Positions 1 through 5,602 are shown, counted from the first letter of the stretch. The stretch is 7,513 nucleotides of DNA from CAVTAE01 sp051649365 (GCA_051649365.1 JBOFGY010000104.1:1-7513); one strand, 5' to 3'. Numbers and translations: made by a program. Notes: generated by a model not told the origin, from the letters alone.

Positions 1-75
1 TTCGCTGGTCTGAACCCCTGCAACCAGTTCATCCAGCACTTTCGGGTCTATCGCTCTTGCCGACGCTTTCTCCAT
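1..75 (-). CDS. IS256-type transposase, N-terminal fragment (runs off the window)
   Basis: The minus strand reads from an ATG at 75-73 without a stop to the edge, giving 25 residues: MEKASARAIDPK followed by VLDELVAGVQTSE. A purine-rich Shine-Dalgarno (GAGGAAGGAG) lies 7 nt upstream of the ATG, which fixes the start. The 'IDPKxLDELxAG' opening is typical of IS256/mutator-family DDE transposases, which cut and paste the element; the catalytic DDE residues would lie outside the window. The family call rests on this short N-terminus and on the context: the stretch just upstream of the gene (112-139) interrupts another transposase frame. Another transposase family remains possible. Confidence 0.6.
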   Translation of the reverse strand, partial: MEKASARAIDPKVLDELVAGVQTSE

Positions 76-139
76 CGTGTTGCTCCTTCCTCGTCATTAT
101 GACTTGGATTAGCTGTACACGAAATCTTTTACACCCTCC
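1..139 (-). mobile_element. End of an IS256-like insertion sequence
   Basis: This stretch holds the transposase start plus about 60 bp of upstream DNA. The outer boundary is placed near 139 because the plus-strand ISAs1-like reading frame has recognisable sequence only from 140 and meets a stop at 110-112. Read outward on the minus strand, 112-139 (GGAGGGTGTAAAAGATTTCG then TGTACAG) resembles the terminal inverted repeats of many IS256 elements. The matching end is outside the window, so the repeat and the expected 8-9 bp target duplication (candidate TTTGCTGC at 140-147) cannot be verified. Confidence 0.45.
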
Positions 140-295
140 TTTGCTGCTCAAAATCTTGCCGCTTTGCGTCGCTTGGCTCTTAATCTGCTTAACCTCGATG
201 ACGACACAAAGCGTTCCAAACGACGTAAACGTCTTAAAGCTCTTCTTGATGATTCTTATTTGCTCCAGTTACTTGGCATTTCCCTGGAAAGCTAG
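140..295 (+). pseudogene. ISAs1-type transposase, C-terminal remnant
   Basis: The plus strand encodes about 51 residues ending at a TAG (293-295): FAAQNLAALRRLALNLLN, then DDDTKRSKRRKRLK, then ALLDDSYLLQLLGISLES. The 'LRRLALNLL...KRLKA...DDxYLLxLL' pattern is that of the C-terminus of ISAs1-family (H-repeat-like) DDE transposases. There is no start codon or catalytic core: upstream sequence in frame is foreign and contains a stop at 110-112. The element's end is probably at 286, where the minus strand starts with CAGGGAAATG, an ISAs1-like terminal motif as I remember it. The last two codons and stop would then lie in host DNA. The remnant cannot be active by itself. Confidence 0.5.
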
Positions 296-526
296 TGCGT
301 TTGCCCTAATATTACCTTGGTCATCATAGTAGAAACCTGTAAAGTCTGGTAGCTCTTGAGCCACTCTAACAAATCTATCATCCAGAGTTTCAAACTTTTT
401 ATAAACTACGCTATCAACATAGCTATTTATCTCTGCCTCTTTCTCCTCTTTTGGCGTAGACGTGCTACGCGACGCTATAAAACCAACAACCAAAACTACC
501 GCCACGAAGAAACGAACTGCCCTCAT
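269..526 (-). pseudogene. Truncated exported-protein gene, former lipoprotein with lost lipobox cysteine
   Basis: This is an 85-residue product with N-terminus MRAVRFFVAVVLVVGFIASR. I chose the ATG at 526-524 because AAAGGA lies 7 nt upstream; longer versions (GTG at 568, ATG at 532) lack a properly spaced site. The signal peptide aligns without gaps to that of the protease lipoprotein at 5255. At position 20 it has Arg (CGT) where the paralogous leader has the lipidated Cys (TGT). Residues 17-19 (I-A-S) would make a good lipobox with Cys. The mature part (KEEKEAEINSYVDSVVYKKF, then a DFTGFYYDDQGN stretch) resembles N-terminal regions of secreted hypothetical or protease-like proteins but is not recognised firmly. 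Residues 81-85 (QGNAK) and the stop appear to be supplied by the ISAs1-like end at 286, so the native C-terminus is gone. It is most likely a decaying gene, though its signal peptide could still export a fragment. Confidence 0.6.
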
Positions 527-577
527 ACACATGTCCTTTCTATTGCCCAACTCGAGCCAACCCACCACAAAGCGGTT

Positions 578-611
578 CTCGAGGTACTGCCCGCGTTACA
601 TCCCCCAAGTT
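578..611 (-). promoter_or_regulatory. Conserved promoter-like block upstream of the truncated gene
   Basis: This is the best-conserved non-coding part of cassette A. On the minus strand it has a G-run (TTGGGGGATGTAACGCGGG) and ends in ACCTCGAG, followed by GA. G-rich -35 sequences with a later CG-containing -10 are a style seen at ECF-sigma promoters, but no consensus can be assigned from two copies. The location, about 50 bp ahead of the start codon, suits a promoter. Confidence 0.35.
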
Positions 612-641
612 GTAGAAAGAAAAACCGTTAAAACTAGAAAA

Positions 642-668
642 GCCGACGCGAGTTAAACTCGCGTCGGC
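642..668 (-). terminator. Rho-independent terminator of the hydrolase gene
   Basis: A perfect 13-bp inverted repeat (642-654 with 656-668) has core CGCGAGTTAAACTCGCG. On the minus strand it is followed by TTTTCTAGTTTT. It lies 61 bp past the stop of the hydrolase gene, which is transcribed towards it. On the plus strand the T-run comes only after a gap (CACTTTTGCTGTGATTATTT), so minus is the likelier direction. The core is shared with the hairpin at 5345-5387. Confidence 0.65.
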
Positions 669-729
669 CACTTTTGCTGTGATTATTTTTACAACTGTAG
701 TCCAGACTAAGTATCGTTATACTCAATTC

Positions 730-2187
730 TTAAGGTATCTGCCCGAACCATGACTGCATAATCCCCACCAGCGGATTCTCTGTTGCTTGCACGATGTCCA
801 GATGTGTAAAGTTGGGAATAACATAAGTTGAAAACAGCGACCCCACCCGCGCATTGTTATAAGCCGAGAAGGTCTCGAGTGTTTGGCACAAGCCGCGCTC
901 TGCGCCTAGGGCGAGCGTTGGCACGGTGACTAGACGGTTAGGAACAAAACCTGGGGTGTTCTCGAGACTTACATGGTATTGCCCAATATCGAGAGCTAAA
1001 CGAATCGGGAAATACCACTCACTGCGGTTCGTGTAGCGGTTCGTCCACAAGGCAATCACATCGTCAACATCGCTAATAGCGCCCATTTTATCCCAATCTA
1101 CAAATTTGTAACCACTAGCAACACCCGTGACCGTGCGACTGTACACACCTTGCGTGCCACCCAAAATCACTGCGGGAAGATTGCCACTAAATGTTGCCTG
1201 ACTCGCGGTACCCAACGTCGAACTAAATACCGTCGAAGGTCCGTAGAGATGATTTTCGCCAATGCCCACAGCAGCACGGTTTGTTACAGAAAAGTCATAG
1301 ACATCGCCAAGAAAAACTTCATTAGGTTCAAACCGCGCAAGTAGGGCCATTGCTTCACGCCGCGTGTGATATTTCGGGTCCAAACCAAAGGTTAAAAAGG
1401 GTGAGCCGCGGCCTTCACTCAAGCCTTGCGTGCCAGGAATAAGCTCGAGGGGCCCCAAATTGAGCCCTTCAGGTTCGCGCTCGAAACCACCGGTGCGTCC
1501 GAGTGCACCATCAATTAGCACGAGTCCATTAAGTCCTGTATAACCTGCACCCTCTTCAAAATTAAAAGCCGCATAGTAACCAATGATTGCAGCAGCTAAG
1601 GAATGACCACCTAAGACGACTTTAGGTGCCAAGATTCTCGCTTGTTTGACAATTTCGTGCAAATCACGCAAGTGAACCTCTAAACCCCACTCCGAAACAA
1701 AACGTACGTCGTCGGGTGGCAAGGGTGTAAAACCGTTAGGCTTACCATAGTTGGTTACATAGTAATCATAAGCCTCACGCCCACTACGTGCTTCTAAACC
1801 TTCGACCATCATACTAATATCCTCGAGAGCATTTGCACGGCGGTCTACACTCCAAACCTCGAGGTCAGGAATTGCCGCGACAAGCTGACGCGCTACCACG
1901 TCCATGCTCGTAGCACCACCAAAAATTCCCGGTGAGAGAATAAAAATTGTTTTAACATCATCCTTTGGTAAAAAGTAGCGCAAGTACAAAGCACGGTCAT
2001 ACCTGTCAGGGGTGGACGGTTCATCATAACCAGGCAGTGAAACATATTCCATGCGGATACTATCTACATCTACACGGTAACTCACCGGTGGCACCACAGG
2101 CTCGAGTTGCACAGTGGGAATCGGCAAACAGCCTGAGAGTCCTAGCAGTAAACTCAACAAAAATAATATCCGAAGCATCAACGCCAT
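730..2187 (-). CDS. Alpha/beta-hydrolase-fold lipoprotein
   Basis: This 485-residue protein has a lipoprotein signal peptide: hydrophobic residues 5-18, then lipobox L17-S-G-C20. It should be anchored to a membrane facing outward. The body has features of the alpha/beta-hydrolase fold: an early strand and turn (IFILSPGIFGG, 81-91), a nucleophile elbow G194-H-S196-L-A198, a following strand and acid (LVLIDG, about 222-227), a late strand with E430 (TLALGAERG) and a likely catalytic His at 462 (NFTHLDIV). The predicted triad is Ser196, Glu430 (or a nearby acid) and His462. The elbow ends in Ala rather than the usual Gly. Substrate is unknown; lipases, esterases and PHB-depolymerase-like enzymes share the fold. 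No Shine-Dalgarno precedes the ATG; a CATAAT box 11 nt upstream suggests a very short leader. Met4 is an alternative start. The gene is divergent from mrp and ends at the hairpin at 642-668. Confidence 0.8.
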   Translation of the reverse strand: MALMLRILFLLSLLLGLSGCLPIPTVQLEPVVPPVSYRVDVDSIRMEYVSLPGYDEPSTPDRYDRALYLRYFLPKDDVKTIFILSPGIFGGATSMDVVARQLVAAIPDLEVWSVDRRANALEDISMMVEGLEARSGREAYDYYVTNYGKPNGFTPLPPDDVRFVSEWGLEVHLRDLHEIVKQARILAPKVVLGGHSLAAAIIGYYAAFNFEEGAGYTGLNGLVLIDGALGRTGGFEREPEGLNLGPLELIPGTQGLSEGRGSPFLTFGLDPKYHTRREAMALLARFEPNEVFLGDVYDFSVTNRAAVGIGENHLYGPSTVFSSTLGTASQATFSGNLPAVILGGTQGVYSRTVTGVASGYKFVDWDKMGAISDVDDVIALWTNRYTNRSEWYFPIRLALDIGQYHVSLENTPGFVPNRLVTVPTLALGAERGLCQTLETFSAYNNARVGSLFSTYVIPNFTHLDIVQATENPLVGIMQSWFGQIP

Positions 2188-2198
2188 TATGCTAAAAA

Positions 2199-2204
2199 AT
2201 TATG
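2199..2204 (-). promoter_or_regulatory. Candidate -10 box, near-leaderless start of the hydrolase gene
   Basis: On the minus strand CATAAT stands 11 nt before the ATG at 2187, and no Shine-Dalgarno is present. A TATAAT stands at exactly the same distance from the ATG of the secreted-protein gene at 7206. I found no convincing -35. With a normal -10 to start-site distance the leader would be only about 5 nt. Confidence 0.35.
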
Positions 2205-2387
2205 TGGAAATGTGGTGTCAGGCTTTCTTCATCAACGGTAAATAAAACCAGAGTAAAGAAGGTAGAATATAGAAGGCTCAAAACTTGAAGTTCTTCTACC
2301 CTACTACCTTCTCCCTCCTACATGCTGCCTTTTGTCTCCGTAGGATACAAACCAACGCTGCCTCGAGCCCTCTGTTATCGTGAAGCC

Positions 2388-3431
2388 ATGAAAGAACAAA
2401 TTCTTGCTGCCTTAAAGACTGTTCATGACCCCGAACTCCACCAAGACCTCGTGAGCCTTGGCATGGTGGACAGCGTTGAGGTCTCGGAGGACACCGCTAA
2501 AGTCGTGATTCAACTGACCACGCCTGCTTGCCCAATGCGGGCGCAAATCGAAAAAGATGTTCGTACAGCCTTAAGTAAAGTGCCCATTGGGAAGCTCGAG
2601 CTTAGCTTTGGTGCACAAGTGAAAGCACATCAAGCGAAGGATGCACTGCCTGGCATCAAAAACATTATTGCTGTTGGGGCAGGCAAAGGCGGGGTGGGTA
2701 AATCTACCGTTGCCGCCAATCTAGCAGCGAGCCTGGCCATTGAAGGCGCAGCAGTTGGGCTTTTAGATGCCGATATTTATGGCCCTAGCCAAGCCAAGAT
2801 GTTTGCCGTCGAGGGCAAACGCCTCATGGCGGATGACGACAAAAACATCATCCCCCTTAAAAGTTATGGTGTAAAGATTATCTCGATTGCAAATCTTGTG
2901 GAAGATGGTCAGGCTTTGACGTGGCGCGGCCCTATCTTGCACGGCACGCTTACACAGATGCTAAAGCAAACACTTTGGGGTGACCTCGATTACTTAGTCA
3001 TTGACTTGCCACCTGGCACAGGGGACGTGCAACTTTCACTCTCCCAACTCGTGCCAGTTACGGGGGCAGTACTCGTCACTACACCTCAAGATGTTGCGCT
3101 GCTAGATGTAAAACGCGCTTACAGCATGTTTCGCAAAACGCATATTCCCGTCTTGGGCATTGTCGAAAATATGTCCTACTATCAACTCCCTGATGGCAGT
3201 AAAGACTATATTTTTGGGCAAGGTGGCGCAGATAGTTTTGCTGACAGCGAGAAACTTGCCGTACTCGGTCACGTGCCCATTACAACGCGCTTGCGTGAAA
3301 GTGGTGACGGCGGCAAACCTATTGTTATTGCCGATGCGGACAGTCCTTCTGCGCAAGAGTTTCGCAAAGCCACGCGGATGCTGGCAGGGCATATTAGTGT
3401 GCAAAACATGATGACACTGCCAGTATTATAG
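2388..3431 (+). CDS. mrp: Mrp/ApbC/NBP35-family iron-sulfur cluster carrier ATPase
   Basis: This 347-residue cytosolic protein is in the normal range for Mrp with a fused N-terminal MIP18/DUF59 domain. Residues 1-75 form that domain (DPELHQDLVSLGMV and TTPACPMR, with Cys48). The P-loop ATPase follows: deviant Walker A GKGGVGKST at 99-107, LLDADIYGPS at 125-134, and Walker B region VIDLPPGTGD at about 204-213. The family binds and transfers Fe-S clusters to apoproteins in an ATP-dependent way. The usual CxxC after the ENMSY motif is absent; the sequence there is QLPDGSKDYIFGQGG. I start at the ATG at 2388 because the domain begins directly with KEQILAALK. An in-frame ATG at 2322 would add 22 residues unlike the family. 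No clear Shine-Dalgarno is visible; TATCGT ends 6 nt before the ATG. The gene is divergent from the hydrolase and convergent with the protease operon. Confidence 0.93.
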   Translation: MKEQILAALKTVHDPELHQDLVSLGMVDSVEVSEDTAKVVIQLTTPACPMRAQIEKDVRTALSKVPIGKLELSFGAQVKAHQAKDALPGIKNIIAVGAGKGGVGKSTVAANLAASLAIEGAAVGLLDADIYGPSQAKMFAVEGKRLMADDDKNIIPLKSYGVKIISIANLVEDGQALTWRGPILHGTLTQMLKQTLWGDLDYLVIDLPPGTGDVQLSLSQLVPVTGAVLVTTPQDVALLDVKRAYSMFRKTHIPVLGIVENMSYYQLPDGSKDYIFGQGGADSFADSEKLAVLGHVPITTRLRESGDGGKPIVIADADSPSAQEFRKATRMLAGHISVQNMMTLPVL

Positions 3432-3495
3432 AAATCGAGGTTTTTCAAGTTTGAGTTTCTGCAAGATAACAAGCTCGAGTCCAACCTAGAAAAAA

Positions 3496-3520
3496 GAGGC
3501 TCGAGCAATGCTCGAGCCTC
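3496..3520 (-). terminator. Rho-independent terminator of the protease / FAS1-like operon
   Basis: A perfect 10-bp stem, GAGGCTCGAG (3496-3505) with CTCGAGCCTC (3511-3520), encloses a CAATG loop. Read on the minus strand the hairpin is followed at once by TTTTTTCT (3495-3488), the classic layout. It lies 25 bp past the stop of the FAS1-like gene. On the plus strand no immediate T-run follows, so it serves mrp weakly if at all. Both stem arms contain CTCGAG. Confidence 0.85.
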
Positions 3521-3545
3521 CCAAATTACTCTATGTTTTTAAGTC

Positions 3546-4130
3546 TTACTGTGACCAATCAAAATCGCTAACAATAGGGCCGTCTGCGAAACACACAAAA
3601 CCTTCATCAGGTGGTGGCAATGCACCACCCTCCGCGCACCAAAGCTGCAGCGGTACACCATTTGCAGTTGAACCTTTAACTGCTCCACCTTCTGAGCTTT
3701 TCACTGTTGTGATTTCAATAGGTGTACCTGCCGCACTTGTAAATGTTGCAGTTGCACCTATCTCACCACGTAACGTGTAAATATCTACATCGTCATAGAT
3801 AAGATGTGAATTTACAAACTGAGCTAACTTAGGATGCGCTAAAAAGCTTTCTTCTGTTAGACCCTGTGAAGCTAGGTAAGTCTCTAACACACCTTCACCA
3901 TCAAAAAGAATAAGCAAAAGTGGGTGTTCATTTTCTGTTAATTTATCATAAACACCTGATTCTTTTACTGCCTCCGCACTCAAGCGCACAGACGTATCCT
4001 CTTCAGTAACAAGAGCATCCACATATTCTTGAATACTAAAAGTCAATGGTGGGTCAACTTCAAGACCAGGTTCTTTGTCACATCCTGCAATTAAAAGAAA
4101 ACAAAAAAATACCAAGAAGATTCTTTCCAT
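3546..4130 (-). CDS. Small lipoprotein with a divergent FAS1-like (fasciclin) domain
   Basis: This 194-residue protein has a signal peptide ending in lipobox I14-A-G-C17, with Asp at +2, so it is membrane-anchored. Residues about 60-162 follow the order of a FAS1 domain: a strand (LLLILFDGEG), a helix (VLETYLASQGLTEESFLAHP), 'KLAQFVNSHLIYDD' at the position of the usual 'LLYHVV' segment, and a beta-rich end with NGVPLQLW. The hallmark 'FAPT..AF' motif is lost, so it is a degenerate member. Cys165 and Cys180 could form a disulfide in the Pro/Glu-rich tail. FAS1 domains generally mediate adhesion or protein binding. GAGGT lies 7 nt before the ATG. It starts 15 bp after the protease stop, so the two are surely co-transcribed; a partner or substrate-binding role for the protease is inference. 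The gene is AT-rich and has no CTCGAG. Confidence 0.6.
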   Translation of the reverse strand: MERIFLVFFCFLLIAGCDKEPGLEVDPPLTFSIQEYVDALVTEEDTSVRLSAEAVKESGVYDKLTENEHPLLLILFDGEGVLETYLASQGLTEESFLAHPKLAQFVNSHLIYDDVDIYTLRGEIGATATFTSAAGTPIEITTVKSSEGGAVKGSTANGVPLQLWCAEGGALPPPDEGFVCFADGPIVSDFDWSQ

Positions 4131-4145
4131 AAAAATTACCTCTAT

Positions 4146-5255
4146 TCAATAACGAGCATTCACGGCTGCTATATCTGATGATGTAAGAGTAGATCCACCC
4201 ACTACACCAGTATAGCTAGTTGTCACATTAAACATAGGTTGGTTTTTATCTAAAACAAAACTCAGATTATCCGTAAACCTTGTGTAATGCATAATAGATG
4301 CATAATCATAGGAAGTTTGAGAACTTGTACCTATTGTGCCTGAAAGATTATCTTTACCTTTTTGAGTGAGGTTAGATGTATTTATTGAAATGTAGTTATT
4401 GCGATCAGGACGCTGATGTTCGTGAATCATTCCTAGTGCATGTCCAATTTCATGAAGCGGGGTTCGGATATTTGTTACTGCTGTTCCAGCAGAGTTTTTA
4501 GAAAAGCAATTATCATCTAGGCTAATAGTTTGCGGTTGGTCGTAAGCCTTACCTTTTTGCGAATTACATCCAGTGCCTGTTTTTTTGAAAACTACTCTGG
4601 GGGGACTTGTTGTATAAAGAATATTAACATCAGTATTTGTATCATAGAAGTCCAGAGCGTCAAAAATTGCTTTTTGCTGAACGGGATCAAAGTTATTTAT
4701 GATCGAATCTCTATCAACCCGAAATGTCTCCCAAGGGTCACCTGCTCTTACTTGACAACCAAAAACAAAGAAATAGCGAATAGCACAGTAACCTTCGTAA
4801 AAAGCACCTTGTGTTGTTATCTCACCCGATGAGGCGCGTTTCTTCAATTCTTCTTCGTAAGCAGTAAAATCTGCGAGAAGCTGTTTGTAAGTACCCAGAA
4901 CAACATCACCGTCAAAAATAACACCTTGGTAAACATAATAGACGAAGGTCTCGCCATTACTAAACGTATGGGTACGGCGTTTTGCTGCTGGCCCCATTTC
5001 ATTCTGAGCAGACAATTCGCCAGGCTCGGGCAAAGCTTCAAAAGCCTCATTCACGGTATCAAATAAAGGCTCTTCACTAAGCTCACCCTCTTCAACGATC
5101 AAAGGTGCATCAGGAGCAAACCCTCTCTCTACCCCAAAGTTATGCTCGTGGTCATGGTCTGTAGCTACCGATGTCGCTACCTCTTTATTTTTAGAACACC
5201 CCACCATAAGAAAAACCACTAAAACTATCGCCGCTACTCTACGAACTTCCCTCAT
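4146..5255 (-). CDS. Astacin-type (M12A) zinc metalloprotease lipoprotein
   Basis: This 369-residue protein has a lipoprotein signal peptide: MREVRRVAA, a hydrophobic stretch, and lipobox M17-V-G-C20. An acidic and His-containing linker (DHDHEH at 33-38) is followed by a propeptide-like region to about residue 180. The catalytic domain carries the full astacin signature: H268-E-I-G-H272-A-L-G-M-I-H278-E-H-Q-R-P-D-R285. The three His bind zinc and Glu269 is the general base. The Met-turn S320-I-M-H-Y324 supplies the Tyr ligand typical of astacins. Cys230 and Cys250 may pair, as may Cys157 and Cys167. It should cleave proteins at the outer face of the cell. AAAGGA lies 7 nt before the ATG. The gene opens a two-gene operon, and its leader and signal-peptide DNA are paralogous to those at 526. 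Base composition is low GC, unlike the flanks. Confidence 0.88.
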   Translation of the reverse strand: MREVRRVAAIVLVVFLMVGCSKNKEVATSVATDHDHEHNFGVERGFAPDAPLIVEEGELSEEPLFDTVNEAFEALPEPGELSAQNEMGPAAKRRTHTFSNGETFVYYVYQGVIFDGDVVLGTYKQLLADFTAYEEELKKRASSGEITTQGAFYEGYCAIRYFFVFGCQVRAGDPWETFRVDRDSIINNFDPVQQKAIFDALDFYDTNTDVNILYTTSPPRVVFKKTGTGCNSQKGKAYDQPQTISLDDNCFSKNSAGTAVTNIRTPLHEIGHALGMIHEHQRPDRNNYISINTSNLTQKGKDNLSGTIGTSSQTSYDYASIMHYTRFTDNLSFVLDKNQPMFNVTTSYTGVVGGSTLTSSDIAAVNARY

Positions 5256-5306
5256 AAGGAAATCCTTTCCTGGTACTACCTTCTCGAGCTCTCTTTGATA
5301 GACAGT

Positions 5307-5340
5307 CTCGAGGTCTTACCCGCATTCATTTCCCCAGGTT
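5307..5340 (-). promoter_or_regulatory. Conserved promoter-like block upstream of the protease operon
   Basis: This is the counterpart of 578-611, with 25 of 34 positions identical. On the minus strand it reads CCTGGGGAAATGAATGCGGG and then ends in ACCTCGAG, followed by AC. Shared invariant parts are the G-run, GCGGG and ACCTCGAG. This is the probable promoter or operator of the operon; sigma class is not assignable. Confidence 0.35.
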
Positions 5341-5344
5341 CTTC

Positions 5345-5387
5345 AAACAAAGGCAAGCGCGAGTTAAACTCGCGCTTGCCTTTGTTT
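5345..5387. repeat. 21-bp perfect inverted repeat, terminator-like, between divergent genes
   Basis: Arms 5345-5365 and 5367-5387 are perfectly complementary around a single central A. The core is CGCGAGTTAAACTCGCG, the same as in the hairpin at 642-668. The A-rich and T-rich stem ends (AAACAAAGGC and GCCTTTGTTT) give a terminator-like shape in both directions. The plus side then continues TCTGTGATTTTTT. Neither flanking gene is transcribed into it, so it has no obvious gene to terminate. Confidence 0.75.
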
Positions 5388-5466
5388 TCTGTGATTTTTT
5401 CACACTTTTCATTTTCTACAAACGCTCTATACATTTTCAGAACTCATTCTGATAACCTGAATTCCT

Positions 5467-5493
5467 CTTCAGCTTCCTTCAGTCTTCCTTAAG
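5467..5493 (+). promoter_or_regulatory. Direct repeats CTTCAG / CTTCAG / CTTAAG next to a -35-like box
   Basis: CTTCAG (5467-5472), CTTCAG (5477-5482) and CTTAAG (5488-5493) recur every 10-11 bp, one helical turn, each followed by a short pyrimidine spacer. A consensus TTGACA follows at 5500-5505. Tandem repeats of this spacing just ahead of -35 are how OmpR/PhoB-family response regulators usually bind. The -10 is poor (TAGCTG at 5524-5529, 18-bp spacer), which would fit an activator-dependent promoter for the FAS1 gene at 5603. Confidence 0.35.
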
Positions 5494-5602
5494 CCTTCTT
5501 TGACAAACTACTCGTGAATCACCTAGCTGAGAGTCAAAAGTTCTGGGCAGTACTTTCTAACTTTCAAAATTACAGGGTGAACCTATCAGGGAGGCAATAA
5601 CA

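Larger units (their letters stand above)
520..668 (-). repeat. Upstream cassette, copy A (paralogous to 5248-5387)
   Basis: Copy A contains, in minus-strand order, a hairpin (668-642), a 34-bp conserved block (611-578) ending in CTCGAG, a second CTCGAG (556-551), a GAAAGGA ribosome-binding site and the start of the truncated gene. The 34-bp block matches 5340-5307 at 25 of 34 positions by my count. In both copies the block's CTCGAG starts exactly 52 bp from the A of the start-codon complement (526 to 578; 5255 to 5307). The first 42 coding bases match at 32 positions. The conservation suggests the block is a promoter or operator region. Confidence 0.6.
5248..5387 (-). repeat. Upstream cassette, copy B (paralogous to 520-668)
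   Basis: In minus-strand order this copy has the hairpin (5387-5345), the 34-bp block (5340-5307), a second CTCGAG (5288-5283), GGAAAGGA and the start of the protease gene. Order, and the distance from block to start codon, equal those of copy A. The hairpin is 18 bp nearer to the block than in copy A. The 347-bp gap 5256-5602 between the divergent genes holds this cassette, a pyrimidine-rich direct-repeat run (5467-5493) and the upstream region of the three-FAS1 gene; I see no gene in it. Confidence 0.6.

Noticed and set aside
57..329. Plus-strand open frame across the insertion-sequence junctions
   Set aside because: It overlaps the transposase remnant in a different frame, spans three unrelated pieces of DNA and has no ribosome-binding site.
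527..568. Longer N-terminus (GTG at 568 or ATG at 532) for the truncated gene
   Set aside because: The ribosome-binding site AAAGGA is inside that extension, and the paralogous leader at 5255 starts at the equivalent of 526.
2322..2387. In-frame upstream ATG that would add 22 residues to Mrp
   Set aside because: The added residues do not look like Mrp, the MIP18-type domain starts at the ATG at 2388, and the extension overlaps the promoter region.
5256..5267. AAGGA-AA-TCCTT palindrome covering the protease ribosome-binding site
   Set aside because: A 2-nt loop cannot form; with a realistic loop only about four pairs remain, too weak to claim a translation switch, and copy A lacks it.
5295..5492. 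Short plus-strand open frame in the divergent gap
   Set aside because: It reads through the 21-bp inverted repeat and the pyrimidine-rich run, with no domain-like sequence or ribosome-binding site.
5537..5570. AAAGT / ACTTT and AACTTT inverted words upstream of the three-FAS1 gene
   Set aside because: Short, AT-rich and imperfectly spaced; expected by chance in this composition.
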